Positions 1-9,225 of a stretch of DNA of 64,000 bases are shown here, one piece after another (the stretch's first letter is position 1; every line of letters begins with the position of its first letter). This stretch comes from Rhodomicrobium sp. Az07. GTDB taxonomy: Bacteria > Pseudomonadota > Alphaproteobacteria > Rhizobiales > Rhodomicrobiaceae. The position numbers and the translations under genes were made by a program. The stretch spans positions 1-64,000 of the forward strand of contig NZ_JAHFZG010000013.1 in NCBI RefSeq assembly GCF_018619475.1, read 5' to 3'. Under the pieces are notes generated by a model, which saw nothing but the letters and a program-made list of their open reading frames with translations, made no database searches and was not told where the DNA came from.

Positions 1-190
1 CGCCGTGTCGGCGCGCAACCTCGGAAACGCCGACCCCGTCCTCAAGCGTTTCCTGCACGATCGCCGCCTTCACATCGGACGGCCACGACCGCCGCCGGGC
101 AACGCCGGTGAACACCTCAATGCGCTGGAACGTGTCGGCCCGCGCGCACGACGCCAGCTCCGTGATAGGACTACGACCAGGATTAGACAT
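1..190 (-). CDS. tnpA: IS66 TnpA-like protein, N-terminal part (runs off the window edge)
   Basis: The minus strand opens with ATG at 190 and reads 63 codons to the edge without a stop. The segment SWPSDVKAAIVQETLEDG followed by GVSEVARRHG is the helix-turn-helix region of the small IS66 accessory protein TnpA. The start is 76 bases inside a terminus-like GTAAGCGG sequence (read on the minus strand from 266), so this is the left end of a minus-oriented IS66 copy whose body lies outside the window. Family assignment is firm; whether the element is intact cannot be seen. Confidence 0.75.
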   Translation of the reverse strand, partial: MSNPGRSPITELASCARADTFQRIEVFTGVARRRSWPSDVKAAIVQETLEDGVGVSEVARRHG

Positions 191-266
191 AAGACGATCC
201 CTCAAGGAACCATCACACTTGCAGCCGTTCGTGCAAAATGGAAGGTGAGGTCAGGACACCGCTTAC
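1..266 (-). mobile_element. Left end of a minus-oriented IS66 element inserted into another IS66
   Basis: Read on the minus strand, the element begins GTAAGCGGTGTCC at 266, matching the GTAAGCG start of the other copy's terminus (at 2564 read inward). It carries the tnpA start at 190. Immediately at 267 the plus-strand tnpA of the second copy begins in mid-gene, so this copy probably inserted into and truncated it. The far end is outside the window. Confidence 0.6.
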
Positions 267-584
267 GAGGCTTTGCAGCCCGGCGTGAATGTGTCAGCGG
301 TCGCCCGCAGGCATGGGATCAAGCCGAGCCTTCTCTTTCGCTGGAGGAAGCTGGCCAAGAACGACGAGAAGCCAGAGCCCGCGCCGGCATTCCTGCCGGT
401 CTCTCTGACGCCGGGCCCGACCCGCACGCGCCGGCCATTCAAAAGCTCGATCTCGATGCGGTTGTCGGCAGCGGGCGCCTCGCTGTCGTTCCGATCGCAG
501 TCCGTCTCGCCGCTCTTCGTTGGCGCCGCCGACATGGGCGCCTTGAAGCGCATTCTCGATATTGCCGACGTGAGGAGCCCATGA
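267..584 (+). pseudogene. tnpA: IS66 tnpA remnant with an internal micro-inversion
   Basis: The plus strand reads EALQPGVNVSAVARRHG then PSLLFRWRKLAK, the TnpA helix-turn-helix, and ends MGALKRILDIAD, the TnpA C-terminus. The first part of the gene is missing. The middle (about 414-523) makes no sense on the plus strand, but its minus strand reads NRIEIELLNGRRVRVG, which is the conserved TnpA segment expected at exactly this place. A segment of about 110 bases therefore appears to be flipped in place. The gene overlaps the tnpB start by ATGA. Confidence 0.7.
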
Positions 585-962
585 TCCCGGTTCCGACCGG
601 CGTGCGGGTGTGGCTGGCGACGGGTCACACCGACATGCGCAGGGGCTTCCCGTCTCTGTCCTTGCAGGTACAGGAGGTCTTGCGGCGCGATCCCTTGAGC
701 GGCCATCTGTTTTGCTTTCGCGGTCGCCGCGGCGACCTGTTGAAGGTGATCTGGCATAGTGAGCGCTTGTCGCTCACGGTAAACGTTCGCTCGCGGCCAG
801 GGGGCATGTTTGTTCACGAAGCGTCTGGAGAAAGGCCGGTTTTTGTGGCCGAGCCCGGCAGACGGCGCGATCTCGATTTCGCCCGCGCAGCCTGGCTGTC
901 TGCGCTCCGGGATCGATTGGCGCAATCCGCAAAAAACCTGGAGACCGACTTCGGTTGGCTGA
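581..962 (+). pseudogene. tnpB: IS66 tnpB (Orf2) with a frameshifting insertion
   Basis: TnpB starts at ATG 581 with MIPVPTGVRVWLATGHTDMR and the conserved FRGRRGDLLKVIWH. After WH (757) about 37 bases replace one expected codon, shifting the frame. The family sequence resumes in another frame with GQGACLFTKRLEKGRF and continues to IDWRNPQKTWRPTSVG and TGA at 962. The insert contains the hairpin GTGAGCG-cttgt-CGCTCAC (759-777). TnpB is an essential IS66 accessory protein of about 115 residues; this copy cannot make one. Confidence 0.75.
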
Positions 963-1007
963 CGGTTTGTCTTTGAAGACGCTGGCGAACCATGATTCTC
1001 TTGTCGG

Positions 1008-2554
1008 GTGACCACGCCGCTTGACGCTCTTCCTTCCGACCTTGCCGCCGCGCACGCGATGATCCTCGCCGAGCGCGCCGCCCGGCTTTCCGCGGAGGCT
1101 CGGGCCGATACGGCGAGAGCGAACGCGGACGCCGCGATCGCTCACTTAAGGCTCGAGATCGAGAAGCTGCGCCGCTTAGCTTTTGGCGCGAAGATGAACT
1201 TGCGGCCGAACAAGCTGCGGCCCGGACGCAAGGCACGCCATCCTCTACGCGCAAGCGTCCATCGCGCAAGCCTTTCCCGGCGCATCTGCCGCGCGAGCGC
1301 GTGGTGCTCCCGGCGCCGACATGCTTGTCCGTCTTGCGGCTCGACGAAGCTGTCGAAGCTCGGCGAAGACGTCACCGAGACGCTCGAGGTTGTTCCGCGC
1401 CGCTGGAAAGTCATCCAGACGGTGCGCGAGAAGTTCTCCTGCCGGGCTTGCGAGAGTATAGCGCAGCCGCCCGCGCCGTTTCATGCGACGCCGCGCGGCT
1501 TTGCCGGACCGAGCCTTCCCTGTTCGAGAAGTTCGGCCAGCATCAGCCTCTCAACCGGCAGAGCGAGCGCTATGCCCGCGAAGGCGTCGAGCTCAGCGTG
1601 TCGACGCTGGCCGATCAGGTCGGATCCTGCATGGCGGCGCTGCAACCGCTCCAGTCGTTGATCGAGGCCCATGTTCTTTCGGCCGAACGGTTGTTTGGCG
1701 ACGACACGACAGTGCCGATCCTGGCGAAGGGCAAGACAGTCACCGGCCGCATCTGGACCTATGTCAGAGACGATCGCCCTTTTGGCGGGACCGCGCCGCC
1801 GGCCGCGCTTTAATACGCCTCGCGGGATCGAAGGCAGGAGCATCCCGAGCAGCATCTCCGAGACTTCGCCGGCATTTTGCAGGCCGACGCCTATAGCGGT
1901 TATAACGGGCTTTACGATCCGGGGCGTGAAAAAGGCGCCATCGTCTCAGCGCTGTGCTGGGCGCACGCAAGGCGCCAGTTCTTCGAACTAGCCGACATCG
2001 CCGCCAACGCAAGGCGCGGCAAACAAGCGCCGGCCATCTCCCCGATTGCGCTCGAGGCGGTGAAACGCATCGACGCGCTGTTCGACATCGAGCGCGCCAT
2101 CAACGGCCTTTCCGCCAGCGAGCGCCTGCGCGTGCGCCAAGAACAAAGCGCGCCGCTCCTGGCCGATCTGAAAGCCTGGCTTAGCGAGGAGCGCTCACGA
2201 TTGTCGCGCTCGGCTTCTGTCGCCAAGCCCATCGATTATCTTCTCAAGCGCTGGGATCGCTTCGCCTACTTCCTCGACGATGGCCGCATCTGTCTGAGCA
2301 ACAACGCGGCGGAGCGAGCGCTGCGCGGCGTCGCTGTCGGCCGGCACAACTGGACATTCGCCGGCTCGGACCGCGGCGGCGAAAGAGCGGCCGCTATCTA
2401 CACCCTGATCGAGACGTGCAAGATGAACGGCATCGATCCGCGCGCCTGGCTCGCCGATGTCCTCAGACGGCTTCCAGGACACCCAGCCGGCCGTATCGCA
2501 GACCTCCTCCCATGGAACTGGGAAAAGCCGGCGGCCTTTGCACAAGCCGCTTAA
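1008..2554 (+). pseudogene. tnpC: IS66 transposase tnpC, multiply frameshifted
   Basis: Starting at GTG 1008, TnpC segments occur in order but in changing frames: an N-terminal coiled region (LRLEIEKLRR), an EDELAAEQAAARTQG segment, the zinc-finger-like CPSCGSTK and CRACES, then LFEKFGQHQPLNRQSERYAREG and the catalytic domain to 2554 (C-terminus WNWEKPAAFAQAA). A deletion after codon about 60, frameshifts near 1322 and 1525, and a TAA at 1811-1813 interrupt it. The C-terminal 225 codons from 1877 are uninterrupted and retain the AERALRG and FAGSDRGGERAA signatures. Confidence 0.8.
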
Positions 2555-2564
2555 GCACGCTTAC

Positions 2565-3064
2565 CCTGGGTCTTTGGAGGATGAATCGCTGCCGTTAAAC
2601 GTGGGTACCAGACGCTAGATTCAATCCACTGACTGATGCTCACGCACAGGTTTTCAACGAGGGGTTGAAAATGATGTTGCGATTCCAGATATAATTGTTT
2701 AGAGATTTTATCGTTGTCTGGCACGCGCGGACGTCGACGTAGCGGTCTAACGTATTAAATTTCGTTTGATATGATGCGGTACGAACTCTTGTGCCGCTCT
2801 GGTCGGGGCCGAGGTTTCCTGCCGTCGCTCGCGGAGGAAACTGACCGACAGCTACATTAATGTCGAAGTGGGGTTTAAGTCTACTTCTAGGCGCCGGAAG
2901 GTACATCGCACGAATTACCATTTTGTTCCACCCACTCACAAGGCCATTACAAATTCTTCCGCGTATTTTGCTATTGGGCCAGCGAAGCCCAAGAACACAA
3001 GGATATCTGCTTAACCGAATGTTCCGCACCATCACGGACCGCCTGCAAACGCAAAGTTAATCAA
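2565..3064 (+). other. Intergenic, AT-rich, no gene recognised
   Basis: About 500 bases between the IS66 right end and the O-antigen polymerase gene. Base composition drops clearly towards AT compared with the rest of the window and stays low to about 4300, consistent with horizontally acquired surface-polysaccharide DNA. Short open frames here resemble no family I recognise. Confidence 0.5.
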
Positions 3065-4366
3065 GTGAAAAACACTCCTTCTTATCCGCCATACTGGCAT
3101 AATTATACGGCAGCGCGTTTGAAACATTTCGATAATTGGACGATAGGGGGAAATTCATCGAGAAATAAACGCCTCAATAAACAGGATGAATGCTCACGCT
3201 TTTTGCTTACCTTAATTTTTATGTCGATATCAGCGCTTTATATATCCGGCATCTATGATAAGGCGTTTAGCAGCATTATGTCAGTTATGAAATGGGTTCC
3301 ATTATTATTTCTTACGATAACACTAATATTTTATACAAAAAAATTAGATATAGGCCGCAAATTTGGTATATATATTTACGTTTACTGTTGACATTATCCG
3401 TAAGTGTAATAGTTAGTATAGATAAAAAACTGAGTACGGCCACTTTGGTCAGTATCGCTTTTTTGCTGGTTGCCAGCAATTTATTGATAGTGCATTTAGC
3501 GAGCGTAGAACGGCAGAAGCAGTTTTTTGATGTTGTCGCGAATGTAGGGCGTATCGTCATCGTCTCTTCAGGCTTGCTTTGGGTGATGGGAGTTAATCTT
3601 GGGCGCGGTGGATCGCGCTTTTCTGGGTGGACAGATAATCCTAATACTCTTGGTCTTGAGCTAGCGCCTACATTAATTATAATGATCGCAGGTATAATTC
3701 AAAGGAAGCGGGGCTCATACGTGTGGAATGTTCCCTTTATCATCGCGGGCATTTTCCTGCTTCTGCAGACGGATTCTCGGGCGTCGATATTGTGGGTAGC
3801 TGTGTCGACTATGACTTTGGCGGTCATTAGAGTGGGCATTATTCCTGGCGCTCTGCTAGCAATATTTGCTTTCTGCATTTGGGGCGGTTGGGGGGATGAA
3901 ATACGAAGCGCGCTTCTCGCACTGGTCAATAGGCATCCTGACCCATTTGCGGCAAAAGATTTGTTAAGCGGCCGGTCGGAGGTATGGCAGCTAGCATATG
4001 ATCTGATTCCGCAGAGACCGCTTCTCGGCTTTGGCATAGGCACCTCTTACCTTGACCGACAGTTACCAATGGATTTTTATCGATCATGAAGGCTTGCATT
4101 TTCATAATTCGTACCTGACGGTACTTGTAGAGACGGGTATGGTTGAGTTCTTTGTTTTCGTCGCGATTTTGATTACGGCTCTCCTGCGAGGTATAATGAG
4201 AGCCCACCATCAAAGACTGCGGCCCGACTGGGCTACGGCCTCTCTTCCGTTCGTCCTGCTTTCAGGGGCAGTTTTTCACGCTATTTTTGAAACATGGCTC
4301 CTATCTGCGGGGAATATGAATTCCCTCTTACTTTGGGTCTGCATTTCATTATTGTGCGCGCCCCGC
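3065..4366 (+). pseudogene. O-antigen polymerase/ligase (Wzy_C type), broken by two frameshifts
   Basis: About 430 codons in three frame segments encode a multi-pass membrane protein of the O-antigen ligase/polymerase family. Typical pieces are GWTDNPNTLGLELAPTL, SGRSEVWQLAYDLI, GFGIGTSYL and the hallmark HNSYLTVLVETGMVEF. The frame changes at a run of seven A (3337-3343) and back at a run of five T (4074-4078). The 3' end is cut by an IS630 fragment. The AT-rich composition suggests transfer. The zero-frame codons ACA AAA AAA place a slippery heptamer in the phase needed for -1 slippage at the first break; the second break has no such explanation. Pseudogene is the simplest reading; sequencing error at homopolymers is possible. 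Confidence 0.7.
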
Positions 4367-4367
4367 C

Positions 4368-4460
4368 CTGCTCGAGGAATTGGGTGGCTTTATGAAACGT
4401 CGCCAGGCTTGGCTCGACAGCCAGCCCGATCTCGACCTGGCGCGCCTTGTGTTCAAATGA
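4368..4460 (+). pseudogene. IS630-family transposase fragment
   Basis: Thirty-one codons read LLEELGGFMKRRQAWLDSQ then PDLDLARLVFK and a stop, resembling the segment just before the IDETW motif of IS630 transposases. It begins where the O-antigen polymerase frame ends, so an IS630 insertion probably removed that gene's 3' end. The rest of the transposase is absent. Confidence 0.5.
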
Positions 4461-4713
4461 AACAAGGCCTTCCGCGATAGCCTCGCTCGGCAAACGTAAG
4501 TGGCGCGATCAGGCACGCATCACCCATGCCCCCGCCGGATGATCCTCGCGCGCCTTTCGCCATCTCGTGCGGTTCAGCTCGCCATGTGACCTGAAGCGAC
4601 GCAGTCCTACGTTCTCAGCTGATGATTCCGGAGTGATTGCGCCCACCCGTTGAGGCGGTTTAACCCTATACCTGAATGGGCGTGGAAAGCCAGCGCTCCC
4701 AATTTTTGGCCAG
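4461..4713 (+). other. Intergenic between IS fragments, nothing recognised
   Basis: Roughly 250 bases between the IS630 and IS66 fragments. No open frame resembles a known family. It is probably decayed IS or flanking DNA. Confidence 0.4.
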
Positions 4714-4872
4714 TCGTGGCTCTTCGCCGGCTCGGAACGCGGCGCCGACCGGGCCGCTCTTATGGTGACGTTTATCATGACGGCAAAACTCCATGGCGTC
4801 GATCCGCTGGCCTGGCTCGCTGACGTGCTGACCCGAATGCCGCAAAGCCGGCTCCGTGAACTGCTGCGCTAG
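4714..4872 (+). pseudogene. tnpC: IS66 tnpC C-terminal fragment
   Basis: Fifty-two codons and a stop read SWLFAGSERGADRAALM, then TAKLHGVDPLAWLADVL and a TAG at 4870-4872. This is the C-terminal TnpC region also seen in the copy ending at 2554 (FAGSDRGGERAA, DPRAWLADVL), but diverged, so it comes from a different IS66 member. Confidence 0.65.
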
Positions 4873-5017
4873 GAATGGAAGCAGTCGAGCTTCAAGGCGC
4901 TGCGTAAGCCATGGCGGCGATCGCCTCTGTCGTCACAATCCGGCGCCACCGATCGTGTCCCCGGAAGTGGTGTAGCTGACGGCTTTCATCGCCGATACTC
5001 CGGCGGGGCCGGGAAGG

Positions 5018-5152
5018 TCAGGCAGCCACGGTGGGCGGCCCGGCGAAAGGATCATCGCTCAAAGGCGCGATGGTTTCCAGCGCCATGTATCCGGCGCGCT
5101 GCACGGCCCATTCGTCGTTTTGTTCGAGCAGGATGGCGCCTATGATACCGCC
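5018..5152 (-). pseudogene. IS256 (mutator) transposase C-terminal fragment
   Basis: The minus strand reads [19 protein letters not shown] then [12 protein letters not shown] and a stop at 5018-5020. This is the conserved C-terminus of IS256-family transposases. Homology stops near 5152, just before the IS5 fragment. Nothing of the catalytic domain remains. Confidence 0.7.
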
Positions 5153-5184
5153 GTATCGAAAGTCTGACTCGTGTTGCTGTGTTG

Positions 5185-5546
5185 CACGACGGCCGCTCGG
5201 CCGAGGACATGCTGGGCGGGGTCAAGGCTGGCGCGATCCCGCTCGCCGACCGCGCCTATGACAGCGATGGCTTGCGCCGTGCCCTCGACCAGCGCGGCGC
5301 GTGGCCAACATCAAGCTCATGCCGAACCGCAAGAGGCGCCCGGCCTTCTCGGCCTGGCTTTACCGGCAGCGCAACGCCGTGGAGCGCTTCTTCAACAAAC
5401 TCAAACATTTCCGCGCCGTCGCAACCCGATACGACAAGCGCTACGACAATTTCCTCGCCTCCGTCAAGCTTGCATCAGTCCGGATCTGGCTGCGGGCTTA
5501 CGAGTCGGTGACCTGGTCCACCAACGACTTGGGGGAAAGTGAATAG
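5185..5546 (+). pseudogene. IS5-family (IS427-like) transposase 3' fragment, frameshifted
   Basis: The fragment begins HDGRSAEDM and carries ILLADRAYDSDGL-like and YRQRNAVERFFNK segments, closely matching the copy at 10003-10771. One base is missing near 5304 compared with that copy (cgtggcc against cgtgggct), which breaks the frame. The end differs: the TAG that closes the other copies after GTGACC is TGG here, so the frame runs on to 5546. The 5' half of the element is absent. Confidence 0.75.
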
Positions 5547-5627
5547 ATTTGTGGAAAAAAATCGGCACCGGCTATCGGCGCCACTTCTAGTTGTGCTTAT
5601 GTCCTCCCGCATCCCGGGGGGAACGAA

Positions 5628-7721
5628 ATGATCGGTTACCGTTCAGAGATTGACGGGCTGAGGGGCATTGCAATCGCCTCGGTCGTCCTGTTCCACTCCG
5701 GTAGTTCGCAGTTTCAGGGTGGTTATGTCGGCGTCGATGTCTTCTTCGTCATCTCGGGTTATTTGATAACCTCCATCATAATAAAGGAAAGCGCGGCAGA
5801 AGATTTTTCTTATCTCAAGTTCTACGCACGACGCGCGCGCCGCATCCTTCCAGCCCTTTTCTTTATGCTAACGCTCGTGACTGTTGCCTGCACGGCGTTG
5901 TTCGCTATGCAGGATCTCAAGAGCTATGGCGAACTTCTCGCTTACACGGTCATGTTCGCGGCGAACCTGCGCCTTGCTGGACAGCTCGATTATTTCCATC
6001 CGCTCCTGCAGCAAAACCCGCTCCTTCACATGTGGTCGCTAGCGGTCGAAGAGCAATTCTACATCGTTTGGCCGACGCTTTTGCTGGCGTTACTCGCAAC
6101 CTTTTCCGCACGGCGGGCCATTCTGATCGTTGCCGCGCTCGCACTCGCATCGCTTGCGATATCCGCTGTCCTAGTAGAGATTTTGCCAAAGGCCGCATTC
6201 TTCCATCTGCCCTCGCGAGGGTGGGAACTTCTCGCTGGCGCGCTGCTCGCTCTGGGGGCCTTCCCGCGCATTCGGTCAGATCGTATAGCTGAGGGCATGG
6301 CCGTCTGCGGTATTGCGCTGCTCCTTGCGCCGGTGTTCCTCTATTCGCCGAAAACGACGTTTCCCGGCTTCGCGGCGCTTCCGCCTGTGCTCGGCTGCGC
6401 TCTTGTGATTTGGGCAGAGACCAGCCGGCACACTCGTGTCGGCGCGCTGCTTAGTCTGCGGCCGATCGTGTTTCTCGGCCTTATCTCCTATTCCCTCTAC
6501 CTTTGGCACTGGCCCATCTTTTCCATCGCAAAATACATGAGCTTACGGGAGCCGCAGGGGCTCGAAGGCCCGACGCTAATCGCGCTCGCCATGCTTATGG
6601 GGTGGTTTTCATGGCGCTTTGTGGAAAAGCCGTTCCGCCGGAAAAGTCCTGCCTCGCAAGCCGTGAGGTCGCTGGTGGAACTGCCCCGGCAAAGTCATAT
6701 TCCCCGCATTCCGCTCACGCGACTTGGCTATGCGGCGGGGGCTTGTGCAACGCTGCTGCTCGCGAGTGGGGGCATGCTTTACTTCACGCACGGTTTACCA
6801 TCGCGAATTTCGCCCCAGTTCGAGAGCGAGATGAGGGACGCCTGGGTCGTACCGCTCGAAAATTGCTCCGAATTATATTACCTCGGAGATGGCCTCAAGA
6901 AATGTGAAACTGGCGATCCGTCTCTGCCTGCGCGCGAGACGGTTATGCTTTGGGGCGATTCCCATGCTCAACACTTTCAGCGTTTGATCTCGGCGATCTG
7001 GCCACGGACGACGACTTATTTTCGAAACGCGTGCTCTCCCGTTCCGGGCGTATTTGTAGTTTTCCGCTCTGTCGACGACGGTGTGCAAAGTTGTTTCGAT
7101 CAGAAGGCCATGATCCTCAACGAAATGCTTCGCACGAAGCCTGACATCGTCGTGTTAGCCGGTCGGTGGTGGATCACCGGGACCGCCTCGGTTTTGACTG
7201 AGCCCCAAAGCTCGCCAACGGAGGGCCCGAGAGAAGCCTTCGCGGCAGCGCTCAGGAAGACTGTTGAGCGCCTCACCGACGCGGGCATCAAGGTTGTCGT
7301 CATGGACCAAGTCCCCGAAATTCCCGCAAAGGATAGCCGCTGCCTCGGAACCTATAGGCTGGCCGGCTGGAACGAGTGCTACTCCGCATCGCCAGAGTTC
7401 GTTGCCGATCGGCAGGGCTGGGTCAGCGATATCGTTCGTGCCACAGTCCGAGACAATCCGCGAGCCGTTTTCTATGACGCCAAGAGAGTCCTCTGCGCCA
7501 GTGGAACGTGCAACGCGTTTCTGGACGGAAACCTGCTCTATCGCGATGGCGATCACCTCTCACCCAAGGGCGCTCTTGCGCTCGTGAGCGATTTCCGCAA
7601 CGCTCTGCCGCCGAACTTTTTGCCAGCCGCGCCAGATGAAAAGGCGGAAACCGACGGAACACCCATGGGAACGCTTTCGTCGAGCTTTTGGTCGGCCGTC
7701 TCGGAAGACGCACCTCGATGA
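5628..7721 (+). CDS. OafA/YrhL-type acyltransferase with C-terminal SGNH domain
   Basis: The 697-residue protein has an N-terminal acyltransferase-3 membrane domain (about residues 1-350) beginning YRSEIDGLRGIAI, with the expected histidine at 23 (VVLFHSG) and SLAVEEQFYIVWP. A C-terminal SGNH hydrolase-like domain carries GDSH near 443-446 and DGDH near 641. Such proteins O-acetylate lipopolysaccharide O-antigen or other surface glycans from a cytoplasmic acyl donor. The start at 5628 has a purine-rich GGGGGGAACG site just upstream. It lies beside the broken O-antigen polymerase, so it may be the surviving gene of a surface-polysaccharide cluster. The exact acceptor glycan is unknown. Confidence 0.85.
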   Translation: MIGYRSEIDGLRGIAIASVVLFHSGSSQFQGGYVGVDVFFVISGYLITSIIIKESAAEDFSYLKFYARRARRILPALFFMLTLVTVACTALFAMQDLKSYGELLAYTVMFAANLRLAGQLDYFHPLLQQNPLLHMWSLAVEEQFYIVWPTLLLALLATFSARRAILIVAALALASLAISAVLVEILPKAAFFHLPSRGWELLAGALLALGAFPRIRSDRIAEGMAVCGIALLLAPVFLYSPKTTFPGFAALPPVLGCALVIWAETSRHTRVGALLSLRPIVFLGLISYSLYLWHWPIFSIAKYMSLREPQGLEGPTLIALAMLMGWFSWRFVEKPFRRKSPASQAVRSLVELPRQSHIPRIPLTRLGYAAGACATLLLASGGMLYFTHGLPSRISPQFESEMRDAWVVPLENCSELYYLGDGLKKCETGDPSLPARETVMLWGDSHAQHFQRLISAIWPRTTTYFRNACSPVPGVFVVFRSVDDGVQSCFDQKAMILNEMLRTKPDIVVLAGRWWITGTASVLTEPQSSPTEGPREAFAAALRKTVERLTDAGIKVVVMDQVPEIPAKDSRCLGTYRLAGWNECYSASPEFVADRQGWVSDIVRATVRDNPRAVFYDAKRVLCASGTCNAFLDGNLLYRDGDHLSPKGALALVSDFRNALPPNFLPAAPDEKAETDGTPMGTLSSSFWSAVSEDAPR

Positions 7722-7762
7722 GCAGGCCCGACAACGGCTCGATATGGTCATTTGACCTAGTA

Positions 7763-9192
7763 CTACAGTTGCATTTAGTCTGATGAAGTGATTCCCTTTC
7801 CTCACTGATTCGAGGGAGGGATGGCATGCGGGTCGCTTCATGGACAGGTTCGTTTCTCGATTGGGAGCAAGAGTTGGCGGCGTTCAAGGCGAGGCTTGCC
7901 CCGGTATTTCCAAGGCTTGAACTTCGCCAGACGTCCGGTCATTTTCTGGACGGCCTGTTGTCGGGGATCGAACGCAAGACGGGCTGGCTGATGGCGGAGC
8001 AAGCGGGATTGGAGCGTCCTTACCGGATGCAGTCGCTTCTGGGCCGCAGCCAATGGAGCGAAGACGGTCTGCGCGACGCCGTTCGCGGCTATGTCATTGA
8101 AACGCTTGGCGACGCCGACGGTGTCTTGATCGTCGATGAAACGGGCTTTGTGAAAAAAGGAACGTCTTCGGTTGGAGTGGCCCGGCAATATTCGGGCACG
8201 GCGGGGCGCATCGAGAATTCTCAAATCGGCGTTTTCCTGGCTTATGCGAGCCGGTTCGGGCAAGCGCTGATCGACCGGCAACTCTATTTGCCCGACGCCT
8301 GGGCGAAAGACGCGGACAGGCGGGCCAAGGCGCAAGTCCCCGACGAGGTCGGCTTCGCCACCAAGCCCCGGATCGCCTGCGATCTCATCGAAAGAACGCT
8401 CGACGCCGGCGTCCCTTGCGCTTTTGTCCTGGCCGACGCGGTATACGGATCGGATTCGCGCCTGCGGCGCATGCTCGAAGGGCGCGGCCAGCCCTATGTT
8501 CTGGCCGTGAGATCCAATCATTGCCTGCAGTTCATCGGCGAGGACGGTTTTGTGCAAACCGACCCTGCGACGCTTTGCGATGCGCTCGATGCCAAAGCCT
8601 GGTCGGCTCATGCGGCAGGAGAGGGGAGCAAAGGGCTCAGGCTTTACGATTGGGCCTGCATCGGCCTGCCCTTTCCGTGCGATCCTCGCTTCGAGCGCTT
8701 TGTTCTCATTCGCCGCAACAGGCGCGCGCCCGCCGAGCGGGCCTATTACTTTTGCTTCGTTCCAGCCGGCACGGCGCTCGCCGAACTCGCAGCCGTCGCA
8801 GGCCTGCGCTGGACCATCGAAGAATGCTTCCAGAGGGCCAAATCCGATCTCGGTCTCGATCATTGCGAAGCGCGCTCATGGCACGGGTGGCATCGCCATA
8901 TGACCCTCGTCATGGCTGCGGCGGCCTTTCTTGCCAGGCTTGCCGCCGATGTGCGACGCGCCGCTGCTTCAGGCAAACCGAACAAAACGAGTCCGCCCGC
9001 AATAATCGCCGCCTGACCGTCATGGCCGCGCTCGCCCCATCCGTTCCGGAGATCCGCTATCTCCTCGCTCGCATCCTCCTGAAGCCGCCTCTTGGCAAAG
9101 CCTTCATCATCGCCTGGTCGCTCTGGCGACGAACGCATCAGTGGAACGCCGCTTACGCCCATTACAAAAAGCGCAAGGAAACGCAACTGTCG
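7763..9192 (+). mobile_element. IS701-family insertion sequence with terminal inverted repeats
   Basis: The left end CTACAGTTGCATTT (7763-7776) and the right end (9179-9192, reverse complement CGACAGTTGCGTTT) agree at 12 of 14 positions and bracket one transposase gene. A CTAG lies just outside the left end, but I see no matching duplication on the right. The element ends 33 bases from the stop of the neighbouring carbonic-anhydrase-like gene. Confidence 0.65.
7826..9016 (+). CDS. IS701-family transposase, C-terminus probably shifted
   Basis: The 396-residue DDE transposase has LIVDETGFVKKG (first Asp), FVLADAVYG (second Asp) and WTIEECFQRAK (Glu). The start at ATG 7826 follows GAGGGAGGG. 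The expected IS701 C-terminal tail (VPEIRYLLARILL, AWSLWRRTHQ, HYKKRKETQ) is found in another frame downstream of about 8995, so a one- or two-base indel near the stretch GTCCGCCCGCAATAAT probably truncates the protein by about 60 residues. It may therefore be inactive. Confidence 0.8.
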   Translation: MRVASWTGSFLDWEQELAAFKARLAPVFPRLELRQTSGHFLDGLLSGIERKTGWLMAEQAGLERPYRMQSLLGRSQWSEDGLRDAVRGYVIETLGDADGVLIVDETGFVKKGTSSVGVARQYSGTAGRIENSQIGVFLAYASRFGQALIDRQLYLPDAWAKDADRRAKAQVPDEVGFATKPRIACDLIERTLDAGVPCAFVLADAVYGSDSRLRRMLEGRGQPYVLAVRSNHCLQFIGEDGFVQTDPATLCDALDAKAWSAHAAGEGSKGLRLYDWACIGLPFPCDPRFERFVLIRRNRRAPAERAYYFCFVPAGTALAELAAVAGLRWTIEECFQRAKSDLGLDHCEARSWHGWHRHMTLVMAAAAFLARLAADVRRAAASGKPNKTSPPAIIAA

Positions 9193-9225
9193 CAAAGCAA
9201 ACAACGTACAGCCTGCGGCAGCAAA

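Larger units (their letters stand above)
267..2564 (+). mobile_element. Degenerate IS66-family element, 5' truncated
   Basis: The three IS66 genes lie in order on the plus strand (tnpA 267-584, tnpB 581-962, tnpC 1008-2554) and all are broken. The right terminus is the GCTTAC at 2559-2564, just after the tnpC stop. The left terminus is missing because the neighbouring minus-oriented IS66 abuts at 266/267. The damage consists of frameshifts, a small insertion, internal deletions, an in-frame stop and a local inversion, so the element cannot move on its own. Confidence 0.75.

Noticed and set aside
2860-3060. Short open frame of 66 codons before the O-antigen polymerase
   Set aside because: No ribosome-binding site and no resemblance to any family; AT-rich spacer is more likely.
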